Of a stretch of DNA of 64,000 nucleotides, positions 16,151 through 24,272 are shown piece by piece. How positions within the stretch are numbered: the first letter of the stretch is position 1; each line of letters starts with the position of its first letter. The stretch is from positions 1 through 64,000 of the IMG/VR virus record IMGVR_UViG_3300029286_000036. One strand, 5' to 3'. The notes below the pieces were generated by a model. The model was not told where the DNA came from and made no database searches. It saw only the letters and a list, made by a program, of their open reading frames with translations. The stretch comes from a virus. The translations under genes and the position numbers were made by a program.

Positions 16151-16516
16151 TTAAACTTCTTCATCAAAAAAATACAGCATGTCCCTTACGGCTTTTTCTT
16201 CACTTGCAGAAGCTTCGATAATATCGCCACATACAGCCTTGATAATAGAAATGATTCTGTTAAATTCAGCTACTGCATTTTTCTTTCTTAATACCAAAAT
16301 CATAGACGAACCTGAAGTCATGTAAGATATCAACTCCTCGTAGAAATTCATTGTTTTATATTCCTTGAAGTATCCCTTAGCCCTTTCACGACTAAAAGTT
16401 TCGTTTGCTAAGTAACCAATCTCAAAATCACAAGCTTCTATAATTCTAATGATGTGTGGTTCTAACTTACTTCTAATTCCATGAGGTTTGATTAAAGCAA
16501 TAGTAAAGTCTTTCAT
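16151..16516 (-). CDS. NDP kinase-like protein lacking the catalytic His
   Basis: 121 residues from the ATG at 16516 (AAGGAG upstream). It shares the NDP kinase framework with its neighbour: FTIALIKPHGIRSKLEPHII at the start, SYMTSGSSMILVLRKKNAV in the middle, and an active-site block reading DIIEASASEE where the partner has NAVHGSDSED. The phosphate-accepting His is therefore Glu. It is probably not a normal kinase; it may join mixed oligomers, regulate, or have a new role. The fold call is solid, the loss of activity is inferred. Confidence 0.8.
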   Translation of the reverse strand: MKDFTIALIKPHGIRSKLEPHIIRIIEACDFEIGYLANETFSRERAKGYFKEYKTMNFYEELISYMTSGSSMILVLRKKNAVAEFNRIISIIKAVCGDIIEASASEEKAVRDMLYFFDEEV

Positions 16517-16517
16517 T

Positions 16518-16856
16518 TTAGCTCCTTGGTCTGTCATATTCTGACGCATTTAATGTAGTATGCTTATCAGTTACTGAATTTAACCATGCTGTTTTTACAA
16601 ACTTTCTATAAGGAATAATTGCAAGTAACATATCGTATCCAGCGTTATATTTCACTCTATAAAGTATCTTTTCTACCATTCCATCTTCTACTTCTATTTC
16701 AATAACTTTTGCAGTCGAAGTATCTAAGAAGGCAGGAAGCGTAATCCCCTTATCCACTGCTCTGGAAAGAGCATGATTTGAATAAGTTAATGAGATTACG
16801 CCGCTCGGCAATCTATTTGTCGGAAGACCTAATTGATAATGGTATTTTCTAATCAT
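16518..16856 (-). CDS. Hypothetical protein with DUF4258-like start
   Basis: 112 residues. LTYSNHALSRAVDKGITLP is like the N-terminal strand-helix of DUF4258/BrnT-type small proteins, and the rest is beta-rich (VEKILYRVKYNAGYDMLLAI). Ends TTLNASEYDRPRS. It is probably of the RelE-like fold or a related phage family, without a visible antitoxin. Function uncertain. Confidence 0.5.
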   Translation of the reverse strand: MIRKYHYQLGLPTNRLPSGVISLTYSNHALSRAVDKGITLPAFLDTSTAKVIEIEVEDGMVEKILYRVKYNAGYDMLLAIIPYRKFVKTAWLNSVTDKHTTLNASEYDRPRS

Positions 16857-16888
16857 TTTCTTTTTCTCCTCTTATTAACTACATGTAT

Positions 16889-16917
16889 ATAATAACATAC
16901 TAATAAAAGGATGTCAA
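16889..16917 (-). promoter_or_regulatory. Promoter TTGACA-17-TATTAT
   Basis: Minus strand: TTGACA, 17 bp ending TGT, TATTAT, about 30 bp before the ATG at 16856. Confidence 0.85.
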
Positions 16918-16936
16918 GAAAAATCTTTATTTATTT

Positions 16937-17035
16937 TTAATATTTATTTGTGGAAAGTCTTACGTATAATAACACATAGATAGTAATAACTACCACACCT
17001 ATAAAAGCGAGAATCTTCATTGGTATTCTAATCAT
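16937..17035 (-). CDS. Single-span membrane microprotein, 32 aa
   Basis: ATG overlaps the TGA of the upstream 64-codon gene (ATGA), without a strong ribosome site, so it would be translated by coupling. The product is a short basic start (MIRIPMK), one membrane segment (ILAFIGVVVITIYVLLYV) and a short polar tail. Too short to place; the tight coupling is the main support. Confidence 0.5.
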   Translation of the reverse strand: MIRIPMKILAFIGVVVITIYVLLYVRLSTNKY

Positions 17036-17226
17036 TTTAACGCTTCTACCGGATTTTGCCAATACCAATCATCTGAGTCTAAATTGATGGTATTAAATTC
17101 CGTGTTAAAAGCATTTAGAAGAGAGCTAAAAGATTTTAGGGTATACTTCTTTCCCTTCTCATTGTAAATGAACTTTCCCGCATCTGATGGCTTAGCTGGA
17201 CGGTCTTTAAGTGATTCTAGTATCAT
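17032..17226 (-). CDS. Hypothetical protein, 64 aa
   Basis: AAGGAG upstream. Polar, with ESLKDRPAKPSDAGKFIYNE at the start and an aromatic end (DSDDWYWQNP). Shares the operon with the 74-residue gene upstream and the microprotein downstream. No family recognised. Confidence 0.55.
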   Translation of the reverse strand: MILESLKDRPAKPSDAGKFIYNEKGKKYTLKSFSSLLNAFNTEFNTINLDSDDWYWQNPVEALK

Positions 17227-17241
17227 ATCGTACTCTCCTTT

Positions 17242-17466
17242 TTAATCACAATTAGCGTAACAAAACCAAGTTGCCACATACATCTTGCTAGGCTGCTGAA
17301 CTACGTTAAAACTACAGAAATCATAACCTGCTGGATGTCTGCCTGATGCCGTCTGTAATTCTCTACATAATAAATTAGTTATTGGGAAATCTGCTACTAC
17401 TCTGAATTCGGTATGTCCACCCCCTCTAGTGGTTTCATCTTTAAGGATTTCTAATTTTAGTTCCAT
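17242..17466 (-). CDS. Hypothetical protein, 74 aa
   Basis: Two overlapping GAGGTGA ribosome sites precede the ATG. Beta-rich (MELKLEILKD, then VADFPITNLLCRELQTASGR) with a hydrophobic, Cys-containing end. First gene after the promoter at 17486-17514. Function unknown. Confidence 0.55.
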   Translation of the reverse strand: MELKLEILKDETTRGGGHTEFRVVADFPITNLLCRELQTASGRHPAGYDFCSFNVVQQPSKMYVATWFCYANCD

Positions 17467-17485
17467 CGAATCACCTCACCTCTCA

Positions 17486-17514
17486 ATCTTATCATAAAAT
17501 CGGCTCAAAGTCAA
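17486..17514 (-). promoter_or_regulatory. Promoter TTGACT-17-TAAGAT
   Basis: Minus strand: AAATAGTCCTTGACT (TAG is the stop of the endonuclease gene), 17 bp ending TGA, TAAGAT. Confidence 0.85.
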
Positions 17515-17517
17515 GGA

Positions 17518-19104
17518 CTATTTGAGTTTCATTAGATAAATCTCTGACCCTGCATCGTAAATTGCATACCATCCTAAGTTGTTTTGCTGTTCTCTTTCTG
17601 TTGAACCCTTTGAGTATAGATTCTTTTTATGCTGAAAACGTCCCTCTCTGACTCCATCTTTTTCGTAAAAATAATTAGCATCAGTTTTACCTTGATAGTC
17701 AAAGCCAGACTTCCTATATACTTCTCCTGAACCAAATCTACAGTCTGCATATGTTAATATAGCGTCTATATTTAGAGTATTTGCCCATTCCTTAACTACT
17801 TTAAGTAACTTCTGAAAACCTCCTACTATTGAATGATTTCTCTTTGAAGCAAATCTAGCTATTTCAATACAATTTCCCCATCTCTTATTCCAAGTACCTC
17901 TCATAGAAATGACACTAACTAACTCACCTTCGTAGAATAGTCCCCAACTATTAGGTGCCATCGTATCTCCGGCGATATGACTTTGTTCAAAGAATATTTT
18001 CCTTTCCCTAGGTTCTATCTTTCTAACCTCACATTTCCTTGCATAAATCTTATTAATAGACATTCCCATCTTACTTCTTATTATAGACTTACATATTTCT
18101 TTTTTATCTAGCCATTCATCTTCAAATATTTGTATTAACTTTATCCCATTTCTCTTGGCATTTATGTATTTTTCTTCATGAAGTCTTCTTATTTCAGTTA
18201 GATTTTTTTCATAATGAATTGTTCTTTCTGAATGATGGACTAATCCATGATGTTCAATTGCTATACTCTTAGAGGGAATCCACATATCTAATTCCTTTCC
18301 GTTCATAAAAGATGGTCTTTTATTTCTCAAAATATCGGTTTCCTCAATCTGTAACTCGTTAACTATAAAGTCATGAATTTCATTTTCGGGTTTAGTCATT
18401 GCACATGAACATGACTTGCATTTGTGATTTGCCCCTAATTCTAAATAATTAAGATTAGTATTGTATTCTTTCCCACAAACTGAACCATCTTTCTTTAGGG
18501 CACCACATTTTACTGTTATAGGTTGTGATTTACTTACATAACCATCGTTAGTCATAATAGCCACTAGTTCTAAATTTAAACTCTTACAGTATATTTTAGC
18601 TTCTTCTTCTGTAGTATTTGTCCTCTCTCCTCGTTTAGAGAATAAAGTATCGGAAATCCTTAGTTTCTGACTATCGGTTTTACTTATACCCTTATTTGGT
18701 CCATCATGTGACTCATAGTATCTATGTAGTCCCTTGCTTATTTTTGTTCTCTGTTCTATAGCATGCTGTGTTCCTTTATTTTTTATACCCATAGCTTTTT
18801 TAGTTTCTTCTGAGTAGATATCTGTTTTACCTTTATTCCATGCAGTTTTTCCTTTTTTAGAATCAGAAATTTTTTGTCTAGCTTCGGTTGTCATATTCTG
18901 AGAAGAAGTATTTCCTACTTTAGAGCATGAACGGCATTTTCTTTTTAGTTGGTTATAATTAGAAATGAATTCAATTTTACCACAAGAACATGCTCTCTGA
19001 ATTCTTCTGATTCCGTTTGCTGCTTTAGTTGCACAGTCTACACTACAGAATTTTATAAAATTATCTGGAATTTCTTTTTGACAGTATGCACACTTTTTAT
19101 TCAT
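17518..19104 (-). CDS. EDxHD (Vsr-like) homing endonuclease
   Basis: 528 residues. N-terminal zinc-binding segment (CAYCQKEIPDNFIKFCSVDC), NUMOD3-like repeats around 72-150, a second Cys-rich segment (200-233), then a Vsr/PD-(D/E)xK-type core: ELDMWIPSKSIAIEHHGLVH (271-290) and IKLIQIFEDEW (321-331). This is the arrangement of the EDxHD homing endonucleases such as I-Bth0305I. The final part (~375-480: SHIAGDTMAPNSWGLFYEG) is an accessory domain common in the group. It has its own promoter and sits between the capsid gene and accessory genes. Confidence 0.85.
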   Translation of the reverse strand: MNKKCAYCQKEIPDNFIKFCSVDCATKAANGIRRIQRACSCGKIEFISNYNQLKRKCRSCSKVGNTSSQNMTTEARQKISDSKKGKTAWNKGKTDIYSEETKKAMGIKNKGTQHAIEQRTKISKGLHRYYESHDGPNKGISKTDSQKLRISDTLFSKRGERTNTTEEEAKIYCKSLNLELVAIMTNDGYVSKSQPITVKCGALKKDGSVCGKEYNTNLNYLELGANHKCKSCSCAMTKPENEIHDFIVNELQIEETDILRNKRPSFMNGKELDMWIPSKSIAIEHHGLVHHSERTIHYEKNLTEIRRLHEEKYINAKRNGIKLIQIFEDEWLDKKEICKSIIRSKMGMSINKIYARKCEVRKIEPRERKIFFEQSHIAGDTMAPNSWGLFYEGELVSVISMRGTWNKRWGNCIEIARFASKRNHSIVGGFQKLLKVVKEWANTLNIDAILTYADCRFGSGEVYRKSGFDYQGKTDANYFYEKDGVREGRFQHKKNLYSKGSTEREQQNNLGWYAIYDAGSEIYLMKLK

Positions 19105-19126
19105 TTTATTTGCCCCTCTAATATAT

Positions 19127-19155
19127 AGTATATCATATTATGAGGTAGCTGTCAA
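19127..19155 (-). promoter_or_regulatory. Promoter TTGACA-17-TATACT of the EDxHD gene
   Basis: Minus strand: TTGACA, 17 bp ending TGA, TATACT, about 20 bp before the ATG. A selfish gene with the same promoter type as the phage genes. Confidence 0.85.
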
Positions 19156-19180
19156 GTGTTATTTTTATTTATTTTACAAA

Positions 19181-19210
19181 TAAAAAGGGCAGCTATTTCT
19201 AGCTGCCCTT
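19181..19210 (-). terminator. Rho-independent terminator after the capsid gene
   Basis: Minus strand: AAGGGCAGCTA, GAAA loop, TAGCTGCCCTT (11 perfect pairs), then TTTATTTG. Ends the capsid transcript and isolates the endonuclease gene. Confidence 0.9.
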
Positions 19211-19233
19211 AATAGTCTAACTAACTGATTTTA

Positions 19234-20652
19234 TTATGCTAATGTGATGTTCTTTATTACAACGTTCTTTCTAGCTGCTGCTACAAGAGGTGTTCCATAA
19301 AGCAATTGCAACCATTTATAACTTGTGTCAGTAACAGCTAGGTCGTACTTAATCATCGAACCCAATTGTTTGAAGCATAGTACGTCAGCGTCGTTCATAA
19401 GTAAATAAGCTTTTGCTGCGCCAGGAAGGTAAACGTTAAGGTCCATAATGTGTGCAGAAGCTGATGCTCCAACAACTATTCTCTGAATAAATTCCCAACC
19501 TGCTACTGTTCCTACTGGTGCTCTAAATACGTTAAAATAAAGTGGTGTTCCTGTGTAAGAAATTTCGCATCTTACGTCGTCGCCAGCACTAACTGCGATG
19601 TCTATCTTAGCTGAAGGAAGAGTTTCGCCGTCTGCATAAACACTTGAAATCTTATAAGAATAAGTTCCAGCGTCAGCACTTACGAATTCACTTGCTGAGT
19701 TACCAGGGCTTGTTCCGTTAGCTAATGTAGGAGCTGCTGTTGCGCTGATTGCTACTGCTAAAGGAGCTTTTCTAGGTCTACAGAAAAGAGATGGTTTAAA
19801 TCTATAGTCTGTTGTACCACTGTGTTCTTTAATTCTGTTACCGGAGCTGATTACTGCACCAGGAACTGTTCTTTGTTTGTTATAAACAGTTTTTGAGAAC
19901 TTGCTGTGTACGTCTGTACCTAAATACATGTCCATAGCCATACCAAAATTGTTTACGTTCATAAGAGCTGCATCTTCTGCTGCATCTTCATCAAACATAG
20001 CTCTAAGGTCCATGATTACGCTGTCTGTTGTTCCAACTGATTCATAACCTGCAAAAGCTGTTGATTTGAAACCAGCAACGATTTCTTTAGCTGCGATTTG
20101 AGCAAATATACCATCATACTCTAAAGCATTGATTGTAGAATCTGCATCAAACATAGCTCTTTCATTTTTACCTAAAAGTTCTACTGTTTTGTTTTTAACT
20201 TCTCTAGCTACAACCGGACCATGAGCCGCTTGAATAAGAGTTAAGTTGTGTTGTACTTGAGCTTGTGTACCTAAGTATTTAACTTGGTAAACCATTCTGT
20301 TGTAAGCTGCTGTTGAAGCTGTAGGTGTTGAACCCATTGTAAAGAAAGGACTTACTTCTTCACCGTAAGAATTCTGCACGTTAAATTCGCCAACTGCTTG
20401 TGTAACTTTTTCTTTAACTATGTCTTTCCATAGTTTAAGATGTTCAAGACCGAAAGTTACAAGTTTAAGTGTTCTGTCTAAGTCTTCTACGGATAGAGCT
20501 GAACCGCCTGTTAATGCGTTAGCTGCTGTTGTACCGTAATTTTGTGAAATAGAAAGAGCTTTTTGAAGTTCTTCTACTTCTTTGATGCTGTGTGCGCCGA
20601 AACCGGTCATAGCTGCATCATTCGCTACGTTTTCAAGAATCTGATTTGACAT
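19234..20652 (-). CDS. Major capsid protein (HK97 fold)
   Basis: 472 residues. Order protease, scaffold, this gene is the classic head cassette. Sequence features are a helical N-terminus (1-44), the stretch NALTGGSALSVEDLD (45-59), the capsid-like VTFGLEHLKLWKDIVKEK, and a probable Ig/FN3-like insertion at ~300-420 (TYSYKISSVYADGETLPS, then YFNVFRAPVG). The N-terminal part up to the NALTGG motif is probably removed by the prohead protease, since the same motif occurs in that protein. AAAGGAG upstream and a strong terminator downstream support high-level expression. Confidence 0.9.
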   Translation of the reverse strand: MSNQILENVANDAAMTGFGAHSIKEVEELQKALSISQNYGTTAANALTGGSALSVEDLDRTLKLVTFGLEHLKLWKDIVKEKVTQAVGEFNVQNSYGEEVSPFFTMGSTPTASTAAYNRMVYQVKYLGTQAQVQHNLTLIQAAHGPVVAREVKNKTVELLGKNERAMFDADSTINALEYDGIFAQIAAKEIVAGFKSTAFAGYESVGTTDSVIMDLRAMFDEDAAEDAALMNVNNFGMAMDMYLGTDVHSKFSKTVYNKQRTVPGAVISSGNRIKEHSGTTDYRFKPSLFCRPRKAPLAVAISATAAPTLANGTSPGNSASEFVSADAGTYSYKISSVYADGETLPSAKIDIAVSAGDDVRCEISYTGTPLYFNVFRAPVGTVAGWEFIQRIVVGASASAHIMDLNVYLPGAAKAYLLMNDADVLCFKQLGSMIKYDLAVTDTSYKWLQLLYGTPLVAAARKNVVIKNITLA

Positions 20653-20765
20653 GATTTGTCTCCTTTAAATTTTTAGGAATGTTACCTTTTTTGATTGTTA
20701 TTCAATCTTTGTAAATAAAAATGTATTTGTTAGACTATACTTAACTCTTGCGAGTGTAAGCCAAA

Positions 20766-21482
20766 TTAACTATTAAGAGCTTTTTCTAATTTAGCTCTTG
20801 AAGCTGAGTTATAGATGTAGCCATTATTCTCTAATTCTATAACTTCATAATCTGTAAGTTCGCCTTTCATGAAAAGCTCTTCTGCTTTATTTAACATTTC
20901 AGCTTTAGAGAAACTTTCTTGTTTATTATTTTCAGGTGACATTGACTTCTCAAGAACGCTAACTGATGTTATTGATTTTGGTCTTTGAGGGGTATTTGCC
21001 ACAGCTTTAACAAGGGCTGCTGATTCTTGTACTGATTTCTGAAGTGCTTCTATCTTAGCTTCATACTTAGCTGCTGTTCTTTCTACTACTGACTTGATTA
21101 GTTCTTCTTGAGCTTGAACAACTTCAGCTTTTTTCATTTCTTCAGCTTTAGCTAATTTTTCTGCTCTAAAAGCCATAAGTTCATCCATATCTGCTTTATT
21201 AAGAGGAGCAGGAACTATAACTTGTTTAGCTTCAACAGGTTCTTCAACTTTAACTAGAGCTACGATAGCTGCATCATAATTACCTGTATCTGTTTCGATA
21301 TCTCTTAATTCTTTAGGTCTGTCTTTTTTCTTTTTATCATCTTCGCCTTTAGGAGCTTCAGCTATCGCAGCATCGGCAGTCGTAGGGGCATCACAAACTA
21401 TCTTTAACTCAGCAGGAACTTCTGCCTTAGCAAAACATTCGTCAATTAAAGAATCTATGCTTTTCATTAATTTCTCTTCCAT
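20766..21482 (-). CDS. Capsid scaffold protein
   Basis: 238 residues, highly charged and helical, with long Ala/Lys/Glu coiled coil around 95-165 and a short folded C-terminus (ELFMKGELTDYEVIELENNG). Position between prohead protease and capsid, plus composition, identifies it as the scaffold that shapes the prohead and is later removed. An extended -10 promoter lies just upstream. Confidence 0.75.
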   Translation of the reverse strand: MEEKLMKSIDSLIDECFAKAEVPAELKIVCDAPTTADAAIAEAPKGEDDKKKKDRPKELRDIETDTGNYDAAIVALVKVEEPVEAKQVIVPAPLNKADMDELMAFRAEKLAKAEEMKKAEVVQAQEELIKSVVERTAAKYEAKIEALQKSVQESAALVKAVANTPQRPKSITSVSVLEKSMSPENNKQESFSKAEMLNKAEELFMKGELTDYEVIELENNGYIYNSASRAKLEKALNS

Positions 21483-21521
21483 TGTATTTCTCCTAAATGG
21501 TTAGTTTAATATCTACCTGTA

Positions 21522-21530
21522 ATTATATCA
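21522..21530 (-). promoter_or_regulatory. Extended -10 promoter TGATATAAT (late type)
   Basis: Minus strand TTGTGATATAATTACAGGTAG, no -35 box at the usual distance. Precedes scaffold and capsid genes. Confidence 0.65.
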
Positions 21531-21543
21531 CAATTCTAAGCTG

Positions 21544-22464
21544 TTACTTTTCGTCATTTATTTCCGGATACTGGGTATTCATTCTCTCTTTTACACATGC
21601 CCATAAAGTAGATTGTTCCACTTCTGGGTATAATTCTTGAAGTTTGTCCATAATAGAAATCATAGAAGCTTTGTAAAGAGCTTTTGATAACTTAGGTAAC
21701 TTCTTCATGTTCTTCTTTTCTTGTTTATCTTGAATTATAACAGGGTCATTTTCTGGTCTATCATCTTCATCTTCTTTCTTCTTTGATTTAGGGTCAAAAG
21801 ATTGCATGGATAAAGCATCTCCGCCTGTCATTGCATTTGGTGCAAATGTTGCATAGCTTACTGTTATTCCTAGGGATTTTAGAAGAGCTGATACCTGAGC
21901 TACGGTAAATACTGGTTCATCTGTAGCTGCCTCTTGTAATAATGCATTCTCTTCTGTAGCTTCAAATTCAACTTCAGATGCATTGAACCCCTTAATTAAA
22001 TCAGCATAAGTATCAGTATTTACTGGATTAAAAGTAACAGCACAATTTCTAATTTGACATTTTTTTATTATTTTAGGATTAAAAGCATCTCTTTCTAGTA
22101 CACTACCTTCCACACTTAGTCCTATTCTCCCTTTGTCATTTTCTCCCAAAGATTGCATGATTTCATATACAGCTTGTGCTCTTTTGTGAGCTTTGAATAA
22201 TCTTCCTTCTATAACTAATCCTTTATCTGTTTTTGCATATCCGTCTAAAGTTCCAATTCTGTCTTCCAACAATTTTGAATGTTCGTAATTTAGCCAACCT
22301 TTTTTTGAATCTACTGGACTTAAGTCTATTCCTTTCTGTAATATTATTTCTCCCTGTCTATCTTTATTTTCAGTACATGCCAATCCCCTTATCTTCCATT
22401 CTCCATCTTTACCCTTTGATATTTCCGCTGGAATTATAAAGTTAAAATCATTATTATTTTTCAT
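21544..22464 (-). CDS. Prohead protease
   Basis: About 306 residues from the ATG at 22464 (GAGGAG upstream). Resembles herpesvirus/HK97-type prohead serine proteases: WKIRGLACTENKDRQGEII, the His in LNYEHS (~61) and the Ser in IGLSVEGSV (~117), then FNPVNTDTYA. A ~140-residue C-terminal extension contains NAMTGGDALS (~210-219), nearly the same as NALTGGSALS in the capsid protein, and a basic helical end. The protease cuts capsid and scaffold proteins and often itself during head maturation. Confidence 0.85.
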   Translation of the reverse strand: MKNNNDFNFIIPAEISKGKDGEWKIRGLACTENKDRQGEIILQKGIDLSPVDSKKGWLNYEHSKLLEDRIGTLDGYAKTDKGLVIEGRLFKAHKRAQAVYEIMQSLGENDKGRIGLSVEGSVLERDAFNPKIIKKCQIRNCAVTFNPVNTDTYADLIKGFNASEVEFEATEENALLQEAATDEPVFTVAQVSALLKSLGITVSYATFAPNAMTGGDALSMQSFDPKSKKKEDEDDRPENDPVIIQDKQEKKNMKKLPKLSKALYKASMISIMDKLQELYPEVEQSTLWACVKERMNTQYPEINDEK

Positions 22465-22487
22465 CAAAATACTCCTCTGATATCTAA

Positions 22488-22496
22488 ATTATATCA
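22488..22496 (-). promoter_or_regulatory. Extended -10 promoter TGATATAAT
   Basis: Minus strand AAGTGATATAATTTAGATATC, just after the stop of the GIY-YIG gene and before the protease gene. No -35 box seen. Confidence 0.55.
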
Positions 22497-22497
22497 C

Positions 22498-23196
22498 TTA
22501 TTTGGTAATATCATTAGAATCGGCATTTAATACTCTCAGGGTAGTATTATTAGGACGATTTCCGCATAACCAACTATTAAGAGTTGCTCTCTTTAACTTT
22601 AAATCAATTGCTGCCTCTGTAATGGATTTCCAAATTTTACCAGTTTTCATATCTAAGACTTTAACAGATTGAATTTTACCTTTTCCCATAATTCTATGTT
22701 TTTGTTCATCATTCTTATGTTCTATGTTTAATAGTCTATATGTTGTGGGATTTCTTCTAGTTCCATTAATCCAGTTTTTAAATGTACCATAAGGAATTCC
22801 TATTTCTTTTGCGGCTTGTTTGATACCTTTCCATATCTTACCTGTGGACTCATCTATAACTTCCTTATACATAGAGTTAATTAGCTTTTCTTTAGTCTGT
22901 TCTGATTTTCTTACACCAGAAGAGCCCTCTCCCCCTATAGTCTGATTTGCTAATTGATGTCCCAATTGTCTATAGTATCTAATATACTCAATTTCTTTCT
23001 CAAAAGCTTCTTTTTCATCTAAATTAATAAAAAGATAAATTATTTCATATCCATAGATTTCAGCAATATCCACAACTTTCTTGCTATAAGATTTTATTCG
23101 CTTAGCTCTGTCCCTTATTCCTTTTCCTACATAGAAAGGAGTACGATTATCTAATCTTATGTAAATATAAATGTAAAACTCTTTTTTAAGATTCAT
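22498..23196 (-). CDS. GIY-YIG homing endonuclease
   Basis: 232 residues. N-terminal GIY-YIG domain (FYIYIYIRLDNRTPFYVGKG, Arg in RDRAKR, Glu in EKEIEYI). The rest holds two similar DNA-binding units of the NUMOD1/IENR1 type (GKIWKGIKQAAKEIGIPYGT and GKIWKSITEAAIDLKLKRAT), each with a helix-turn-helix. No ribosome site is visible before ATG, so expression may be low or coupled. Placed between the HTH gene and the protease gene. Confidence 0.88.
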   Translation of the reverse strand: MNLKKEFYIYIYIRLDNRTPFYVGKGIRDRAKRIKSYSKKVVDIAEIYGYEIIYLFINLDEKEAFEKEIEYIRYYRQLGHQLANQTIGGEGSSGVRKSEQTKEKLINSMYKEVIDESTGKIWKGIKQAAKEIGIPYGTFKNWINGTRRNPTTYRLLNIEHKNDEQKHRIMGKGKIQSVKVLDMKTGKIWKSITEAAIDLKLKRATLNSWLCGNRPNNTTLRVLNADSNDITK

Positions 23197-23211
23197 ATGT
23201 TTTTATTAAAT

Positions 23212-23655
23212 CTAATTTTCCTCAGAAGGAGGGGTATCCTTAGTTTCAAGCAAGTCTGCTAATGCATCTAATATGCTATATACTTCCTCACTTCCATCAT
23301 CTTTTAAATTGTGTAATTCCTGTGCTTTACATATTTCAACTAAGGCAGCCATTGCGTCTTTAGTTTGAAAATGGATACGGGTTGGACTACATGCGAATAG
23401 TTTAGCTATTTCCCCTTGACTTGTTTCTTTTAAACCTCCATCAGCATCGCTGTGATTTTGAATATATCTCCAAAAACAATAGCAATCTTCAACAGAATTA
23501 ACCCACCAAGGGCATTTAGGTTCTTCCAACAATCTATTCTTTTTATCTAAAATGGGTTTTCCCTCAGAGCAAGGGGTATTGGGAATTAACTCTAATTTAA
23601 GTGGACATTTATTCCAAAAACAAGATTCTTTAGTGCATTTATTGCTGCATTTCAC
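23212..23655 (-). CDS. Cys-rich protein with sigma region 4-like HTH
   Basis: 147 residues, GTG start with GGAGG upstream. The N-terminus has seven Cys (CSNKCTKESCFWNKCPLKLE and later CPWWV, CYCFW), possibly a metal site. Residues ~78-110 (TSQGEIAKLFACSPTRIHFQ) fit a sigma-70 region 4-type helix-turn-helix. It may be a phage transcription factor, and extended -10 promoters without -35 boxes lie close by; a direct link is speculative. Driven by the promoter at 23730-23758. Confidence 0.55.
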   Translation of the reverse strand: MKCSNKCTKESCFWNKCPLKLELIPNTPCSEGKPILDKKNRLLEEPKCPWWVNSVEDCYCFWRYIQNHSDADGGLKETSQGEIAKLFACSPTRIHFQTKDAMAALVEICKAQELHNLKDDGSEEVYSILDALADLLETKDTPPSEEN

Positions 23656-23729
23656 TTTATTCCTCCAATTAACATCTGGTGTGATTGTTTTAATTATGGA
23701 GGTTGTGAATTACTCCTGTTCTTATTCTT

Positions 23730-23758
23730 ATTCTACCATACCTTTGGAGAAAAGTCAA
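23730..23758 (-). promoter_or_regulatory. Promoter TTGACT-17-TAGAAT
   Basis: Minus strand: TTGACT, 17 bp ending TGG, TAGAAT, overlapping the end of the upstream small gene and leaving a ~70-base leader before the HTH gene. Confidence 0.8.
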
Positions 23759-23930
23759 GGGAAATATTTGAATTGTTTGATAATTCTTTCATAAATAAGT
23801 TATACATCTCTTTTACTATAACTAAATTATCGTAAGTATTTATATTTATTGGTGATTTAGACATAGCTTTGTACATCTCATCCCAAATGAGCTGTTTAAG
23901 TCTAAGAGTGTTTAGTTCTACCTTACTCAT
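23733..23930 (-). CDS. Hypothetical protein, 65 aa
   Basis: Helical (VELNTLRLKQLIWDEMYKAM). There is no good ribosome site before the ATG, but the frame ends exactly in the promoter of the next gene, as many real genes here do. Lies downstream of a terminator-like hairpin. Doubtful but possible. Confidence 0.4.
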   Translation of the reverse strand: MSKVELNTLRLKQLIWDEMYKAMSKSPININTYDNLVIVKEMYNLFMKELSNNSNISLDFSPKVW

Positions 23931-23962
23931 AATAAAATCATATCATGCGATTATTAATAAAT

Positions 23963-23998
23963 TAGCCGCAGATAATATGTATATATCGTCTGCGGCTA
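23963..23998. terminator. Probable bidirectional terminator hairpin
   Basis: TAGCCGCAGA (23963-23972) pairs perfectly with TCTGCGGCTA (23989-23998). The flanks are T-rich on both strands (TTAATTTT rightwards, ATTTATTAAT leftwards), though neither is a perfect U-tract. It follows the 61-codon gene in the leftward direction. Confidence 0.65.
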
Positions 23999-24004
23999 TT
24001 AATT

Positions 24005-24045
24005 TTACCTAAAAGACAAGAGGGAGGTAACTCTTTCTTAGGTAA
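24005..24045. other. Second hairpin with nested stem
   Basis: TTACCTAA (24005-24012) pairs with TTAGGTAA (24038-24045); inside, AAGAG pairs with CTCTT around an eight-base loop. It stands directly beside the terminator hairpin, giving two tandem structures in the 135-bp gap between genes. Confidence 0.5.
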
Positions 24046-24065
24046 TGAGTATTCAATCTAAAATC

Positions 24066-24251
24066 TTAATCTACTTTTTCAACTTTCTTAACATGTGTAC
24101 TATCAAAAGTACCTAGATAATGCAAAATTCTATCCATTTCTGATATAGCTGAACCTTTACTACTAGCTTGGAGAATATATACTTTTTCTTCTATTAGCTG
24201 ACCTGTATACTTAGGGTCTCTTGTCCACACAACAATACGATAATTTCCCAC
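24066..24251 (-). CDS. Hypothetical protein, 61 aa
   Basis: GGAGGTCACGTG context gives a ribosome site before ATG. Compact alpha/beta protein (YRIVVWTRDPKYTGQLIEEK, then a helix). Followed by two hairpins. Function unknown. Confidence 0.55.
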   Translation of the reverse strand: MGNYRIVVWTRDPKYTGQLIEEKVYILQASSKGSAISEMDRILHYLGTFDSTHVKKVEKVD

Positions 24252-24272
24252 GTGACCTCCAGAATGCGTTAT

